DNA of 64,000 nucleotides from Dromiciops gliroides. Taxonomy: Eukaryota > Chordata > Mammalia > Microbiotheria > Microbiotheriidae. The notes below the pieces were generated by a model. The model saw nothing but the letters and a program-made list of their open reading frames with translations. It was not told the origin of the DNA and did not search any database. The stretch lies in the NCBI RefSeq assembly GCF_019393635.1, contig NC_057864.1, positions 494,565,216 through 494,629,215 on the forward strand. The letters are read 5' to 3'. The translations under genes and the position numbers were made by a program. Of the stretch, positions 45,901-56,600 are shown one piece after another. Each line of letters begins with the position of its first letter. Positions within the stretch are counted from its first letter, which is position 1.

Positions 45901-47895
45901 CTGCTCTCAGGGGTCTGGTGTTCATGTTAGTGATGGCCCATACAAAGCTTTGGGCCCCTGGTGAGTGAAAGGAGAAGGGGGGAGGAGATAGCTAACCTCT
46001 TTCTGCCCATCTGTCTCATCAATCAGTGCGGGGGCTCTGTGTGGATTGCCCCCAGAAACTCCTTGGTGTCCAATTGTCTGCAGAATAGACAGTGAGGGTG
46101 GCAGCGTTCACATATGGATGTGAAAGTATAGCTCAGTGCATAAAAAAGCTGGTCTCGGGACAGCATTTCACTTTTCAGACAGTTTTTTAAAAAGAGGGAA
46201 ACTGAGGCAGTCTTCCCCTGAGGGCCCCTCAGGATCGTCGCCTCTGACCTCCCTTTTCTCTTCCTTTCCTCCTCCTGCCGCCCCCTCCCCCCCGCAGAAA
46301 TCAGAGCTTTACCAGCGCTGAGAAGGACGGGCGGATTGTGGGGGGAGATAGCCTTCCAGCTGGACAGGCTGCATCCTGGCCTACGTCTTCCCAGGAGTGA
46401 CAAGGCTGTACGCTTCACTGTGTCCAATATCCCTGAGAAGATCAAACAGGTAGAAACCACCTGCCCCTCTCTGCTGGACAAGCGTGGGCAGCTGACCCGC
46501 GACCGGAGACTTCCCTCCCTGCCCAGTGGGGGCTTGGCCCCATTTCCACCCTGGGGCACCCGCAGCCCCCAGAAGGGGAGTTGCGTTCTCAGCCCTTGTG
46601 TGGGGATTTGAAATGACAAATGGTTCAGGCTTTTTTGTGCTCGCCACAACCACAAAGCACCCCCAGACCTTCCTCCTCGTCTCTGGGCCTGACCATGGAC
46701 GGAATGTCTGATGATCAGCCTGGCTGGGTGGGGGGAGGGGTGTCATGACAACAAATGTTGGCCATGGGTCAACATTTGTGACCATGTTGTTACTGTCGAT
46801 GTTCAGTTGTTTCAGTCCCGTCCGACTCTTGATGACCCCATTTTGGGGTTTTCTTTTTCTTTTAGGGAGGCAATGGGGGTTAAGTGACTTGCCCAGGGTC
46901 ACACAGCTAGTAAGTGTTAAGTGTCTGAGGCCAGATTTGAACTCAGGCACTCCTGACTCCAGGGCCGGTGCTCTGTCCACTGCACCACCGAGCTGCCCCA
47001 TTTTGGGGTTTTCTTGGCAGAGATACTGGAGTGGTTTTCCATTTCCTCTCTAGCTTGTTTTGCAAATGAGGAAACTGAGGCAAACAGGATGTGAAGTAAC
47101 TCGACCAGGGTTACACAGCTAGTAAGTGTCTGAGGCTGGATTTGAACTCAGGTCTTCCTGATGGCAGGCTTGGCGCTCTGTGCACTAAGGTGCCACCCAG
47201 CTTCCTAGTCAGAGCGAGTCATCATAGGATTGGCACCTGGTTGGCTCTAGCCTCCTGGCACTTTGCAGGTCTCTGGGTTGACATGACTCCCTGGGCCCAG
47301 AGATCTGTGGCTCTGAGGCCCTGACTTTCCCTTTCTCTTGCCTCAACTACCCCCTTCATTTTTCCCTCTATCCACTGGATCACTGAGCTGCAGGGTGTCA
47401 CCACCTAGGTTATGGATCAGCTAAGGCTGAAAATCTCAGGCCCGAGCAGAGATTGGGTGGGAAGGGGAGTGTGGGCAGGAAAGGGCCCCTGCCCAGAAGA
47501 GGACAACAGCGTGACACCTCCGTGTGGTGCCTCCTCCCTGAGATCCTCGTTTTGTCGTTCCATTGCAGACTTCCATCAAATCTTTGGATGGCTCTGTGGA
47601 TGAGAAGAAGCTGCGAGACCTCACCCACCGCTATCTGACGCTCACCACGCGCCTGGAGAAGCTTGGCTACAACAGGGAGGTGCACCCGGTGTTCAGCGAG
47701 TTCTTGATCAATACCTACGGGATCCTCAAGCAGAGGCCCGACCTCCGTTCCAATCCCCTCCACAACAACCCCGCTGCTCTGCGCAAGCTGGTGATCGACA
47801 TCGTGCCCCCCAAGTTCCTCGGGGACTCCTTGCTGCTCTTGAACTGCCTGTGTGAGCTCTCCAAAGAAGACAGCAAGCCCCTCTTTGCCTGGTGA
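30706..47895 (+). CDS. SPATC1L: SPATC1L, speriolin-like protein, four coding exons, frame-broken in exons 1-3
   Basis: A paralogue of speriolin (SPATC1). Mouse work, as I recall, places SPATC1L at the sperm head-tail junction. Coding exons: 30,706-30,937, 41,680-42,035, 46,298-46,449 and 47,569-47,895. Together they match the human 340-residue protein from its start (M-A-E-G-x-E-L-M) to its exact C terminus (K-P-L-F-A-W-stop). It has a short N-terminal heptad-like segment ([10 protein letters not shown]), a Ser/Pro-rich middle, and a conserved C-terminal globular domain in the last two exons. The position between LSS and FTCD on the same strand agrees with human synteny. Exons 1 and 2 contain in-frame TGA codons caused by one-base indels (30,904 and 41,922), and exon 3 has compensating shifts. 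Only exon 4 is clean. The breaks lie in the same window as those of LSS, so consensus error is more likely than a pseudogene. The intron sizes (about 10.7, 4.3 and 1.1 kb) exclude a processed copy. Confidence 0.92.
30938..32566 (+). other. SPATC1L intron 1, first part
   Basis: A small tandem ggcccatgggcccatgggtg at about 31,320-31,360, an MIR remnant at 32,080-32,180 and an L2 3' end at 31,700-31,745. Otherwise unassigned. Confidence 0.45.
32567..32722 (-). repeat. marsupial CORE-SINE, antisense
   Basis: A long T-run, cttgcccagggtcacacagc, ending cacctagctgcccc. Confidence 0.92.
32723..35450 (+). other. SPATC1L intron 1, middle
   Basis: A tandem duplication of about 27 bases at 33,470-33,525 (tttgggtgcgccccggaatg twice). 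Otherwise nothing recognised. Confidence 0.45.
35450..36870 (+). repeat. L2 LINE, sense, long fragment to its 3' end
   Basis: L2 ORF wording occurs in order: cagagcatcttaaactcag, ggttgccaagtctccttgat, caacccatcctcccctcagc, tcactccctgctcgagac. The 3' terminus is at 36,790-36,865 (gggcagggactgttgtgctc, gcagtaggtgctaacgaag). An AT-rich ATACA tract at 36,600-36,770 interrupts it. Confidence 0.7.
36976..37131 (-). repeat. marsupial CORE-SINE, antisense
   Basis: Duplicated flank cccacYYgaattctt on both sides. Poly-T head, gccacctagctgcc end. Confidence 0.93.
37270..37640 (-). repeat. L2 3' portion, antisense
   Basis: Reversed L2 terminus (cagtgcctattccaggcaag, gggggtacaaagacaaag), then ggaaggctgcctgtgggagg. 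Confidence 0.65.
37641..38395 (+). other. SPATC1L intron 1
   Basis: An MIR scrap at 37,690-37,760 (cagtcatctgtaaaacag). Nothing else recognised. Confidence 0.45.
38405..39430 (-). repeat. L2 LINE, antisense
   Basis: Reversed terminus at 38,418-38,530 (gcatttactgagctgctc), reversed 3' region at 38,665 (ggaaggcttcctggagagg), and reversed ORF end at 39,308-39,360 (gaaggactttaaaggccaaa, tgatcctggagggaacaggg). Confidence 0.6.
39830..40345 (+). repeat. L1 LINE 3' fragment (end of ORF2 and 3' UTR), sense
   Basis: cctttgacccaggcaatacc, tgtacaaaaatatttatagg, ggactggctaaacaagttgt, acctggaaagacttaagtgg and ctctagagaagaactgatgg follow the L1 ORF2 end in order. The frame is broken. Confidence 0.75.
40504..40656 (+). 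repeat. marsupial CORE-SINE
   Basis: gggcaagctagtggcgcag to a CACCA/A tail. Flanks gaaYgttaa on both sides. Confidence 0.92.
40657..41679 (+). other. SPATC1L intron 1, end
   Basis: An A-rich stretch to about 40,890, then unassigned DNA. Confidence 0.45.
41680..42035 (+). CDS. SPATC1L: SPATC1L exon 2, two frame switches
   Basis: Acceptor ctgtcccag and donor gtactg. Three successive frames give the conserved protein: V-A-E-Y-G-R-L through F-K-G-F-L-S-P, then [17 protein letters not shown], then M-I-D-K-T and K-V-C-F-S-E-E then R-K-S-Y-Y-L-N. The switches, each one extra base, lie near 41,852 and 41,920. Read straight, the exon hits TGA at 41,922-41,924. Its length (356) is two bases off the phase needed to join exon 3. 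Confidence 0.85.
42036..43594 (+). other. SPATC1L intron 2, first part
   Basis: A TG microsatellite at 42,077-42,120, an MIR at 42,280-42,440 (aaaaagtcacttcacctcta), a (tgtgtgacctt)n patch at 42,600-42,650 and a THER1/MIR3 remnant at 43,350-43,480 (accatggaatgccagaattg). Confidence 0.5.
43595..43849 (+). repeat. MAR1-like SINE
   Basis: (TTG)n start, tgaccccatttggggttatt, ccatttccttctccagctc, ending cacccagctgcc. Confidence 0.8.
43850..44000 (+). repeat. MIR-type ancient repeat
   Basis: aagtatttatgaaatgcc, ctatgtgccaagcaatatc, tagctgaggaactgaggcag. Confidence 0.6.
44330..45060. promoter_or_regulatory. CpG-island-like block inside SPATC1L intron 2
   Basis: By eye about 60 CpG in 730 bases, against very few in the flanks. 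An MIR-like tail (tttcctcatctctgaag, 44,305) at its left edge has also kept its CpGs, which suggests the DNA is unmethylated in the germline. It lies upstream of SPATC1L exons 3 and 4, so it could be an internal promoter. No recognised TATA or gene is inside. Long open frames on both strands here reflect high GC. Confidence 0.65.
45316..45555. repeat. polypyrimidine (CT-rich) low-complexity tract
   Basis: About 240 bases of C and T with few purines, interrupted at 45,417-45,445 by tacccatgtatctctatat. Confidence 0.9.
45556..46297 (+). other. SPATC1L intron 2, end
   Basis: Nothing recognised before the exon 3 polypyrimidine acceptor. Confidence 0.5.
46298..46449 (+). CDS. SPATC1L: SPATC1L exon 3, compensated frameshifts
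   Basis: Acceptor cccgcag and donor gtagaa. The frame stays open, but only G-E-I-A-F-Q-L-D-R and [12 protein letters not shown] are conserved. The pieces between are recovered in neighbouring frames: [12 protein letters not shown] and [13 protein letters not shown]. That needs a missing base near 46,302, an extra G in the run at about 46,341, an extra base near 46,370 and a missing one near 46,412. Confidence 0.87.
46786..47205 (+). repeat. MAR1-like SINE interrupted by a CORE-SINE
   Basis: The outer element runs 46,786-46,854 and resumes at 46,997-47,205, repeating the break-point text ccattttggggttttct as a target-site duplication. It ends ggtgccacccagcttcc. Confidence 0.85.
46855..46996 (-). 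repeat. marsupial CORE-SINE nested in a MAR1-like SINE, antisense
   Basis: tttagggaggcaatgggggt to gcaccaccgagctgcc. It lies wholly within the older element. Confidence 0.93.
47569..47895 (+). CDS. SPATC1L: SPATC1L exon 4 (C-terminal domain and stop)
   Basis: Acceptor ccattgcag, stop TGA at 47,893-47,895. It reads [19 protein letters not shown], then [20 protein letters not shown], ending [13 protein letters not shown]. 108 uninterrupted codons, very close to human. Confidence 0.96.
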   Translation, partial: TSIKSLDGSVDEKKLRDLTHRYLTLTTRLEKLGYNREVHPVFSEFLINTYGILKQRPDLRSNPLHNNPAALRKLVIDIVPPKFLGDSLLLLNCLCELSKEDSKPLFAW

Positions 47896-49558
47896 TCGCC
47901 GGTGCCGGACTCCCTTTGTGGATGGAAACCCAATACTCAGATACTACATTTTTTACAATACAAGTGCTTGCGTTAGATGTGTCAGCTCTGTGAGCTTCCC
48001 TTCACTGCTCCCCTTTACAGAGGGGGCGGCAAGGTCCTGGCGGGGGTGCAGAGGGAGGAGAGTGCTGGGCTCTTGTGGCAGCAGCGACTTTGATCGTTCG
48101 GCTCAGCAAATGCCCCTGCACTGTCCTAGGCACCAGGGAGACAAACACAAAAATTTACTCACAGTCTCTCCCCTTGGGGAAAGTGGGCTCTTGTTCTAGG
48201 ATTGGTGCTATGGGGGTGGGGTGGGGCTGCCCAGTCCCCATCCAAGCTGCCAGGCTGCAGAGGCCCCTTGCTGGGCCTTACCTGTTGTCCTCTCTGGGCC
48301 ATCTCCTCCATTGGAGTGTAAGCTCCTTGAGAGCAGGGACTGCCACCTTTTTCTATTTGCATCCGTAATGCCCACCTTGTAGCGTTTCTTAGATGCTCAT
48401 TCGTTCGTTCATCATGTACACAGACAAGGAAACCAGAGGTAATATGAGGCAGGAGAAAGCACTAACTAAGGGGGATGGCGGAGAGGTGGCCCTTGGGCCG
48501 GGTCCTGAGGAGGGGGCTTCCTGTGTGGAGGCCATCATCGCACGTGGTAGGATGCTGTGGCCCAAGGTCTCTTTGGACATACTCTGCTCATTCCTCAGTC
48601 CTGGCTCTGACCTCGGCCCCAGCAGTTCTGGGTTTCTGGGGAGAGGCATCCTGATCTCACTGCCAGCCTCTGGGAGGTATGATTGCTCCCTCCTCTGGTG
48701 GGTTGAGGATGCCCACGACCACACAGGATGGACACAGCTGGCCCTCTTCTCTGCCCAGGAGGGAGCAGAGATGAGCTGCCCATGTAGATTAGAAGAGGCA
48801 GGTCCTTCAGTGAGTGGCCCTGCCTCCCAGTGGAGAGAGCCTGGGCAGAAGAGAGGTCAGTGTGGGCATGACTCTAGGGTAAGTCATTTAACCATTTCTC
48901 GGCATTTCCTCATCACCTACTTCACAGGAGGTTGTGAGGGTTAAATGAGACCATCAGCTCTGAGGGCTTCTCAGGCACTGTGTCAGTGAGAGCTTTGGTG
49001 GTGGTGGTGGGCATGATGCTGCTGCTGCTGCTGGCCCTTATAATTATTATACAAAAATGAATCCCTGGAAGAGACCAGGGTTTCAGACCTTGAGTGACTG
49101 GACTAAGGTCCCTTTTACCCACCTTGATTGCAGACCTCCGGGACATGGTGGGTTGTCTCCAGTCTGTCCCTCCTAGGTAGCCGGGCCTCCGGAGGGAGGG
49201 AAGGGAGCTCTTGGTTAGGAGACAGGGGCCCCACAAATGAGCAATTTGCTCACTTTGCTGGGTCTCAGTTTCCTTCTCTGTGAAATGAGGGAAATCCTCC
49301 TGGCATCCTTATACCCCACAGATGTTCGATCTCTTGCCCTTGCCCTCGGCTTGGGGTTGGGAGCATGAGCAGGGACACCTAGCCACCTTGGCCTCCCTGG
49401 GATCTGGTGCCTCCACCTGGGTAACCCTGTGTCATCCCGAAGACAGGTGGGATCCTTCAGGGTCCTACAGCACACACAGTCAGGTTCACATGAGGTAGAT
49501 GTGAGGAAGTCGGGTCTGTCCAAGAGTCTCTCTTCCCTTCTCTTCCCCACAATGTGTT
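47896..49558 (+). other. SPATC1L 3' UTR and the short SPATC1L-FTCD spacer
   Basis: An L2 3' terminus at 48,305-48,400 (ggagtgtaagctccttgag) and MIR remnants at 48,870-48,985 and 49,245-49,300. No clear AATAAA was seen after the stop. Confidence 0.5.
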
Positions 49559-49709
49559 GTTTTTTTTTTTTTTTGCGGGGCAATTGGGGTTAAATGACTT
49601 GCCCAGGGTCACACAGCTAGTAAGTGACAAGTGTCTGAGGCCACATTTGAACTCAGGTCCTCCTGAATCCAGGGCCAGTGCTCTATCCACTACACCACCT
49701 AGCTGTCCC
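49559..49709 (-). repeat. marsupial CORE-SINE, antisense, about 250 bp upstream of the FTCD start
   Basis: A T-run, cttgcccagggtcacacagc, ccacctagctgtcc. Flanks share caatgtgtt. Confidence 0.92.
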
Positions 49710-49784
49710 ACCCCCAATGTGTTTTATTTGTTTGAACAAGGGAAGAGTCCAGTCTCTCTGACCCATGGGATTTCACGTAGTTAA

Positions 49785-49800
49785 TAAGAAGCCACAGGGA
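49785..49800 (+). promoter_or_regulatory. possible HNF1-like half-site upstream of FTCD
   Basis: gttaataa about 180 bases before the FTCD ATG. FTCD is liver-restricted and HNF1 binds GTTAAT half-sites. A single half-site is weak evidence. Confidence 0.2.
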
Positions 49801-49966
49801 TGAGTACAGTTTAGTGGGTGCTGGTGTAAAGGACCCTGGACACCCTTGGGAGAGCGTGTGCTTCCACTGCGGGTTGACTGGACGACTAAGAAAACAGCTC
49901 TCGGTTCATTGTAGACACACGAGGGTCTTCCAGGTTGGGAATTGGGGGCCCAAAGGCACCTCCAGG

Positions 49967-50020
49967 ATGTCTCAGCTGGTGGAGTGTGTCCCCAACTTCT
50001 CTGAGGGGAACAACCAAGAG
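49967..50020 (+). CDS. FTCD: FTCD exon 1 (residues 1-18)
   Basis: The ATG at 49,967 is the family start. It reads [18 protein letters not shown]. Donor gtaaga. Confidence 0.96.
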
Positions 50021-53000
50021 GTAAGACCTGGAGGTTACCCTGTGGAGGAGGGAGGCTGCCCAACGGAAGTGGAAAATTCATCTTCCCAGATCTTCTGGCT
50101 GGACATGGGTGTGTGTGTGTGTGGGGGGGTGTCACTGGACTCCAGCATATGCCCTTTGTGGCTTGGCTCAGAGCTTGTGGATTGATTGGTCGGTGGGGCT
50201 GGGATCACTGTAGAGGGATTGGGGAGGACTCCTACACAGCTCACTGGTACTCGGAAAAACCCCTACCGTCCATCTCTCTCCCTCACTTCCTTCATCTGTA
50301 AAATGAGGGGGTTGGACTCAATGACCCTCAAGGCCATTAGCCATGGGACAACTGGTGAGGCCCTTCACCCTCTCATTTTTTTGTGGGGCAATGAGCTTTA
50401 AGTGACTTGCCCAGGGTCACACAGCTAGTGTCAAGTGTCTGAGGTTGGGATTTGAACTCAGGTCCTCCTGAATCCAGGGCCAATGCTCTATCCACTGTGA
50501 CCCTTAGCGGCCCCCACTCTCTCATTTGTGAACTGGGCACCCCAATGCCTGCAGTGCCCTCCTCCCAGGGTGGTTATTTTGGGGGCAAATGCTATAGGAA
50601 AAGGCATGATCATGTGAGGAGGCTCCAAAGATCTTCCTGGGCTCCCATCTCTTTGCAGGTCATTGATGCCATTGCCCAGGCCATCTCGCAGACTGCAGGC
50701 TGCGTCTTACTGGACGTAGATGCAGGCCCTTCCACCAACCGCACGGTGTACACCTTCGTGGGCACCCCACAAGATGTCATGGAAGGGGCTTTGGAGGCTG
50801 CTCGAGTGGCCTTCCAGCTCATTGACATGACTAAACACAAAGGTGAAAGGAGAGTGGGGAGGTGGACACGCTGGGCATTCTGGGAGTCCCCCCTTAGCAT
50901 GCAGTGCAGTAGTTAGAACATAGGCCTGGAGTCAGGAAGATCTGGGTTTGGATCCCATCCACAGCACTTGTGGGCCCTCACCTCTCTCGGTTTTCTTTGT
51001 CCTCACCTCCCAGGGCTGTTTGGAGACTCAGATGAGACAGTGGCCTAGGGCCCAGTGGCTTCTCCCAGGAGGGCCCTGGCTCTGGAGTTGGGCTGACCTG
51101 GCTTAGACATGGGGGAGCTTGACTCCCCAAAGGGGCAGGAATCAAGTTTTTTCCTATCTTCTTATGTGTCCTCCAATTATTCCAGGCAATCCTCCTTAGT
51201 TGAAGCTTAGATTTAGCTGTGTGACCTTCCCCTTGGGGGCCTTGGCTTCCTCCTTGGTCCAGTGAGGGAGGGGCTTGGGCTGGTTCCCCTCTGAGACCTC
51301 TTCCTGTGCTAGAGCCTAGAGCTAGACAGTCCATTCTGCATCTCAGAAAGAAGGAAGGTGAAGCCCCCAGAGGACAAGGGACTGACCCAGGGTCTCCCAG
51401 CTCTAGAGCTGTGATCCTTGGGTGTGCTCTGTGAGAGGAGCCAAGTGCTGGGCCTCTGATGGGTGTGATGTAAGCATCTGTGTAACCCAGCCTTGAGTTG
51501 TTGGTTTCTGGATTGCTCAGAAAACTTGTGAGTTTGACACCCGCTTGGCTGCTGAACTTCAACGCCTTCTGTAGTGGGTGAGGAGCTAGAGGTGTGGGGA
51601 AGGTGGGGACAGGAGGCCCAATGGCCACTCGCTCCCCTTTGCTGGCTTTCACAGCCAGGCTGTGCAAACAAGGTTTGCTTAATCAGGCAGAAGCTGCAGG
51701 GGAGATGGCAATGGGAACACTGTGACTCAACAGATAGGAAGATTCCAAAGTCCCTCCCCCACCCCCTTGTTTCCCTGTGCCTCAAGGGAAGCTGAGTGAT
51801 AGAGGGAGAATGATATGATGAGAAGGATTGAAATATTCCCCAAAATGACACCTCCCAAACTCTCCATTTCCTGTGGCCCGAGGGGCAAGGAACCCCTGAA
51901 GTACAGACCCCGAGATATCCTGGAGACCTCAGGGGATCCCCACCCCCACAACTGCCTGGCCAAAGCATTGATCCCAGAGGTGACCCCGGAGTCAGGCTCC
52001 CTTCCGGCCGCCGGGTACTTCCTCTGTGCATTGCCTCTGTTACAAAAAGACACAAGCTTCTTGCGGGCATCTTCTCTGTATCCTGGGGCTTAGAAGGTGC
52101 TTGGAGCATAGTAGGGCATTAATGAATCTTTATGGGGTAAGCCAGGTGGAGCAGTGGATAGAGCGCTGGTCCTGGATTCAGGAGGACCTGAGTTAAAATC
52201 CAGACACTTGACACTTACTAGCTGTGTGACCCTGGGCAAGTCACTTAATCCCCATTGCCCTGCAAAAAAACCAAAAACAAACAAACAAACAAAAAACAAA
52301 AAGAAAGAAAGAAAAGAGAATAAATCCTTATGGATCAATTGCTGTTGCTCACCTGTGTAGACCACTGAGTGGAAAAGCATAGCTTCTTCCTTGTATTGAG
52401 ACTATCTCCAAGGACCCCTGATAAGAAAGAGAACAAGGTTAGCAAAGCCCTCCCCTCACTAGAGCTTTGTGAGATAAGTAGTTCAAGGGTCATGGCCCCC
52501 ATTGCTCAGATGAGAGCTCAGCAGGGACCCTGGAGGTCATCTCCCATTTAGCAGATAAGGAAACTGGGGTGTTGCCAAAGTGGATTCCTATGCAGATCTC
52601 TGGAGTGGGAAGCAGATGGGTCTGGGGTCTGACCTCAGTGTGGTGCTCTCCTCTGTCCAAGGAGGGGGAGCCATCCCCTTCAGCTGGTACTTTTGTGATC
52701 CTGGCTTTCTCCTTTCTTTGCTATTGTGGCCCCTGCCTTCCCCCAGCCATCCTCATCCTGACTCTGTGTGTAGGTGAACATCCCCGAATGGGTGCCCTTG
52801 ATGTCTGCCCCTTCATCCCAGTGAAGAACGTCACTATGGACGAGTGCGTTTTGTGTGCCCACACCTTTGGCCAGAGGCTGTCACAGGAACTCAGGGTGCC
52901 AGGTGAGTCAGGGGCAATAGGGGGCCTGTGCTCCCCATCTGGACTTGTTACCTCTTGGCCAAAGGGTTTTTAAAAATGACAATGTAAAAGGTGTCTTTTG

Positions 53001-53618
53001 TTCGGATCCCGGAGTCATTTCCCTTCAGCCCCACCCCCACCCCCACCCTCAGAACAAAGAAAGACATTTCCAGCAGATTTAGGAGCCGGGCATGGCCGAG
53101 GCTCCCTTGGCCCACTGTCTTGTGGGAAAAGACCAAATGTGGCCATTACAAGTAGCCTCTCGATTCTCCTGTGGTTCTCCGCTCTTCCCCCACTTCAGGG
53201 CATGCAGGCATTTCCAGATGAACAGAGCTGCCTTTTCTTCCCCATAAGCTTGTGTGGGCTCAGGCTTTTGCCTGGTCCTCGGGTTCTGGAGACCTTAGTT
53301 CTTCCTGATGTTGTCTATAAAAGCATCTCTAATTTCCTCCTCCTGCTGCTGCTGTTTTAAGCAGATATCAAAACGAATTGAGTCCTTGCTGCTCCTCAGA
53401 GAAAAGGGATCATGGGCCAGGTGGTGTCCCATCAGGCTGTTGGTAGACTGACCACTGTCTTGTGGTCCTTCTGTCCCCACAGTTTATCTGTATGGGGAAG
53501 CAGCTCAGCAGGAGAAGAGGAGAACATTGCCTGCCATCCGAGCAGGTGAATATGAAGCTCTGCCTGAAAAAGTGAGTTCCCTTGAATCCCTGAGGCCTGG
53601 ACTGTGTAGCTGTGGCAT

Positions 53619-53675
<57 letters not shown>

Positions 53676-56600
53676 AGAGACAGTCAGTCAGCAAGGACTG
53701 ATTAAGTGCCTACTGTGTGTCAGGCCCTGTGCTAAGCCCTGGGCATACAAAGAAGGAAAAAGACAGTCCTTGTTCCCATGAAGCTTCTGGTCTAGTGGGA
53801 GAGACAACCAACCAACAGCCATGAGTGACAAGCTGGGGATCAGCAGCAGAGGGAAGGCACCAGCTGGGCTGGGGCTGGGGGTAGGAAATGCCTCTGGCAG
53901 GAGGCCTGGTGTGGACTTGGCAAGAGGAGGAGGGAGAGCACTGGGGACAGCTGGTGTGAAGGCAGGGAGTTGGGGACCTGAATGTCACGCATGAGGAACA
54001 GCCAGGAGCCAGTGTTCCAGATCATGGAGTGTGGGGTAAGGAAACTGAAACCTGGGAGGGGGCCAGGTTGTGAAAGGCTTTAAAAGCCAGAGGATTTGAT
54101 GTTGGATTCTGGAGGTAATTGAGAGTCACAGAAGTTCATTGAGGTGTGTGCATACAGGTGTGTGTATGGGGTGGGATGACACAGTTAGATTGGTGCCTTA
54201 GGGAGGTCCCTCTTGAGAGCTGGGGGGGGGGGTGTGTTTTGGAGTGCAGAGAGATGAGGCAGGCAATGACCCAGCAGCTATTGCAATAGTCCAGGTGTGA
54301 GTTAATGAGGACCTTGACCAGGGTGAGGAGGATAGTGCCAGAGGACAGAGAAAGGAGTACATTGGAGAAATGCTTCAGAGGTGAAATCAAAGATGTGCAC
54401 AGGTGAAGTCAACAAGAGATATTGCAAAGGTGAAATCTACGGAGATGCTACAAAGGTGAAATCCACAAGAGATGTTTCAAAGGTGAAATCAAAGATGCAC
54501 AAAGGTGAAATCAACAAGAGATAATGCAAAGGTGAAATCCACAAGAGATGTTTCAAAGGTGAAATCAAAGATGCACAAAGGTGAAATCAACAGGAGATAT
54601 TGCAAAGGTGAAATCAACAAGAGATAATGCAAAGGTGAAATCCACAAGAGATGTTTCAAAGGTGAAATCAAAGATGCACAAAGGTGAAATCAACAGGAGA
54701 TAATGCAAAGGTGAAATCCACAAGAGATATTGCAAAGGTGAAATCTATGGAGATGTTACAGAGGTGAAACTGACAAGAGATGGCTCAGAAGTGAAATCAA
54801 TAGTCCTTGGCACCATACTGGATATGTGGGTGGTGAGAGAGAGTGAAGAGTCCAAGATGACTCCTAGGTTGTAAGCCTGAGGGACTGGGAGGATAGGGTT
54901 GCCCTCTATAGTAACAGGGAAGGTAAAAAAGGTGAGGAAGGCTTAGGGGGAAAGATAATGAGCTCTAAGACAGAGAAAGAGGAGGCAGGGTGAGAGTCAC
55001 AGAACTGCATCATCTTAGGGATGTGAAGGAACCTTAAGGACTAGCTAGTTCACTGTGCTCATCTGTTTTGGAGTCATGGACCCCCAGTAAGAGCTCAGTG
55101 AGAGCTCTGAAGTTGGAACCAGAGAACCAAACAGGAATCTCACCTATGATACTCACCACCTGAATGACCTTGAGCAAGCCACTTCCCTCTCTGATCCTGT
55201 TATTTCATAGGTAAACGAGGGATTAAGGTTAGATGAGCTCACTTCAATTAACTCCCAGGGTAATTTTCCAGCGTGGTCTCCTAAGCTCTATCACTGTGGG
55301 GTGTTCAAAGACCTGTCCTTTTTCCATGTTCCTGGATGAGTGCTCAGGTCATGAAAAAAGGTTTGTGTGTGTGTGGGGGGGGGTGAGGAGGGCTATTTGC
55401 CCATCTTCTGGTTTCCAGAAGTATTTCCTAAGATTCTGTCCCTGATGGACAGTCAAGTTCACAGTCACTCCCCAAAGACAGACCTCCCACTGACCTTGGG
55501 CTCCTCAGTCCCAATGCATTTTGTCCCCACAGCTCAAGAAGGCTGAGTGGGCTCCTGATTTTGGTCCCAGTACCTTTGTACCCAGCTGGGGGGCCACAGT
55601 CACAGGGGCCCGGAAGTTCCTCATCGCGTTCAATATCAACCTTATCTGTACCAAGGAGCAGGCCCACCGGATTGCTCTGAACATTCGGGAGCAGGGACGG
55701 GGGAAAGACCAGGTGAGGGATTCCTGGGGGCCTCAGGGAAGCTTCTCCCCTAACAGAATCCTGCCTGAAGAGCAGCAGGGGGTGACTCCGAGCAAGGCCA
55801 CTTCTCTTTGTGCCTCAGTTTTATAAAGAGTAAAACACGGGCGCTGGACTAGGTGACCTTTGGGGCCTTGCCAGCTCTGGCTCTATACCCACTATGGAGG
55901 AGACCGGCAGACTCAGAAGACCCGTCCAAAGGGAAAGATGCCTGTATGAAGTTCGAGGGGATGGAGGGCCCTCAGGAGGTCTGATGGGTGGGCACCCAGA
56001 GGAAGGGATTGATGAGTTGTGAGGGTTCATTTTTGTACCACCTGACCTTTTGAACGTGGCCCCCAAGGTCAGGGTCAGTGCTGGGATGTGGGGCTCTGGC
56101 TACACTGCCTTCCTCTAACCTCTTTACTGCTCCCTTTTAAACATTGAAATCCACTGAGATCCAGTCTGGAATTTGTGACATTGATGGCCCGACATAAGAA
56201 CTGATACTTTATTTTCCCTATTTGGTCCAGTTTCCTCAACAATGTTTAGTGCAGAAAGAAGCTTTGCTCTAGGTTTTTGCCCTCAGGAGTCTTGTATACC
56301 TTTTAAATTGTTTTGTGTCCTGATGGTCTCCTTCTCTGGCCTGCTCTGTAGGTCCCACGCTTGTCCAGCTTGTGCCACAGGGCTGCCAGGTGCTTTAGTA
56401 CAGATGGGGTCAGGGCCAAGCCACTTGGAGAGGGAGGAGGAAGCAGACAGTGTTGTCACTGTGCTGAGGTCCGGGGGCTCTGGAGTAAGAGAAAGGAAGT
56501 GGATTGGATCACAGCCAGACCTTGAGAGCAAGGAAAGGGGAAGGGAAGGGGCATGCCCAGCGTTTGTGAAACAGGTTTCCTTTTGTAGCCTGGGCGGCTG

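Noticed and set aside
54370..54795. Possible CRISPR array (short repeats with variable tails)
   Set aside because: The spacers are themselves repeated, unit spacing varies, and the host is a mammal. It is a minisatellite.
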